Assembly: GCF_002754245.1 (NCBI RefSeq)
Contig: NZ_PEEX01000001.1
Span: 3,948,001 to 4,012,000, forward strand
DNA length: 64,000 nucleotides
Direction of reading: 5' to 3'
From: Chryseobacterium sp. 52
Lineage (GTDB): Bacteria > Bacteroidota > Bacteroidia > Flavobacteriales > Weeksellaceae
Part shown: in pieces, positions 63,749 through 64,000 of the stretch
Numbering within the stretch: the stretch's first letter is position 1
How the letters are laid out: the number at the start of each line of letters is the position of its first letter
Position numbers and translations under genes: made by a program
Notes under the pieces: generated by a model
Told to the model about the DNA's origin: nothing
Database searches by the model: none
The model's input: only the letters and a program-made list of their open reading frames with translations

Positions 63749-63807
63749 TACTAAGGGCTGAAGGGACTTTAGAAGAGGTTTACAGCTTGTCATTATCCAC
63801 AAAAAAA

Positions 63808-63821
63808 CACGTCTTCACGTG
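63808..63821 (-). terminator. Terminator of the gene at the right edge
   Basis: CACGT pairs with ACGTG (loop CTTC); on the minus strand GCACGT...ACGTG is followed by seven T residues. Confidence 0.85.
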
Positions 63822-63850
63822 CTTTAGTTTACTTTATTTTTCTCTATAAA

Positions 63851-64000
63851 TTATTCAGACTGGTTAGTCGTACTGTCCGGAGACGGCTTCTGGACCACTG
63901 GTGTCTGAGGTGATGTTACAAAAAACTGTTTCATATCCTCATAAACTACATTGGTACCCGGTACATTCTCTTCTGAAAGAAATCTGATATTCCGGTAAAA
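63851..64000 (-). CDS. Unidentified gene, C-terminal 49 codons
   Basis: An open frame enters from the right edge and ends at TAA (63851-63853). The visible part reads FYRNIRFLSEENVPGTNVVYEDMK, then QFFVTSPQTPVVQK and a Pro/Ser/Thr-rich tail ending NQSE. It is followed by a terminator 30 bases later. I do not recognise the protein; the tail suggests an extracytoplasmic or linker end. A real gene because the frame is intact up to a normal stop and terminator. Confidence 0.6.
   Translation of the reverse strand, partial: FYRNIRFLSEENVPGTNVVYEDMKQFFVTSPQTPVVQKPSPDSTTNQSE

Larger units (their letters stand above)
63273..63850. other. Hairpin-rich non-coding region
   Basis: About 580 bases without a gene. 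Contents: two imperfect direct repeats upstream of the DUF262 operon (63386-63420), a GC-richer cluster of three hairpins (63629-63748) and a terminator (63808-63821). The middle (63600-63780) is visibly more GC-rich than its surroundings. Confidence 0.7.

Noticed and set aside
63725..63760. tRNA T-arm-like text (GGGGTTCGATCCCC on the minus strand)
   Set aside because: No acceptor stem, anticodon arm or D-arm can be fitted around it; it is one arm of a simple hairpin.

Overview
The window looks like chromosomal DNA of a Flavobacteriia member, most likely Chryseobacterium or a close Weeksellaceae relative. Reasons: low GC by eye, promoters of the Bacteroidota -33/-7 type (TAnnTTTG at -7) rather than sigma70 type, several Type IX secretion (T9SS) sorting domains, many SusC-free secreted enzymes, and a GH109-type protein that closely resembles the Elizabethkingia alpha-N-acetylgalactosaminidase as I remember it. 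No rRNA, tRNA, IS element, integrase or CRISPR array was found.

Layout. 1-8.7 kb: housekeeping genes, mostly on the minus strand (fused 2-oxoacid dehydrogenase E1, polyprenyl synthase, sterol-desaturase-family hydroxylase, rlmN, queA). 8.8-13 kb: AIM24-like protein, then a tight plus-strand operon (44-aa ORF, GH109-like enzyme, nucleotidyltransferase, NahK-like kinase) that reads as amino-sugar salvage. 13-21 kb: DNA glycosylase, S9 peptidase, small membrane and hotdog proteins, topoisomerase III, an orphan M17 N-domain protein. 21-29.2 kb: a quinone/electrophile-stress-like region (pirin, Crp/Fnr regulator, CPA1 antiporter, two MhqO-like dioxygenases, an MhqD-like hydrolase) containing a four-copy structured tandem repeat and an operator shared by the pirin and dioxygenase promoters. 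29.3-33.2 kb: a methionine uptake operon (EamA-metN-metI-metQ) behind a Met-codon leader peptide and an attenuator. 33.5-37.3 kb: GH3 beta-glucosidase, a diverged copy of the repeat, a lipoprotein and a DUF2652 cyclase-like protein. 37.4-44.3 kb: an RND efflux tripartite operon with an AraC regulator and tandem AraC-type half-sites. 44.3-48.3 kb: phosphoesterase, divergent MFS/Lrp pair with 31-bp phased repeats, methyltransferase. 48.4-59.3 kb: secreted surface proteins, a three-gene GTPase/membrane module (50.3-53.8 kb), a YadA-head-like T9SS protein, and a lipoprotein plus large T9SS-exported PGAP1-like lipase. 59.4-63.3 kb: a DUF262/DUF262-HNH/GIY-YIG module typical of anti-phage defence. 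63.3-64 kb: hairpin-rich non-coding DNA and the 3' end of a gene.

How it works together. The best-supported new biology is regulatory: (i) the Met leader/attenuator at 29.4-29.56 kb, whose antiterminator and terminator helices are mutually exclusive and positioned as in textbook ribosome-stalling attenuation; (ii) the ~200-nt repeat element, whose stems are preserved by compensatory changes between the 22.1-23.3 kb array and the 35.8 kb copy; (iii) the shared 22-bp dyad exactly 25 bp (from its AACTAGTT core) upstream of two -7 boxes, with a Crp/Fnr gene lying between the two targets. The GTPase module and the DUF262/GIY-YIG module are the two candidate uncharacterised protein systems. All functions are assigned from the sequence and remembered family features; no database search was run.
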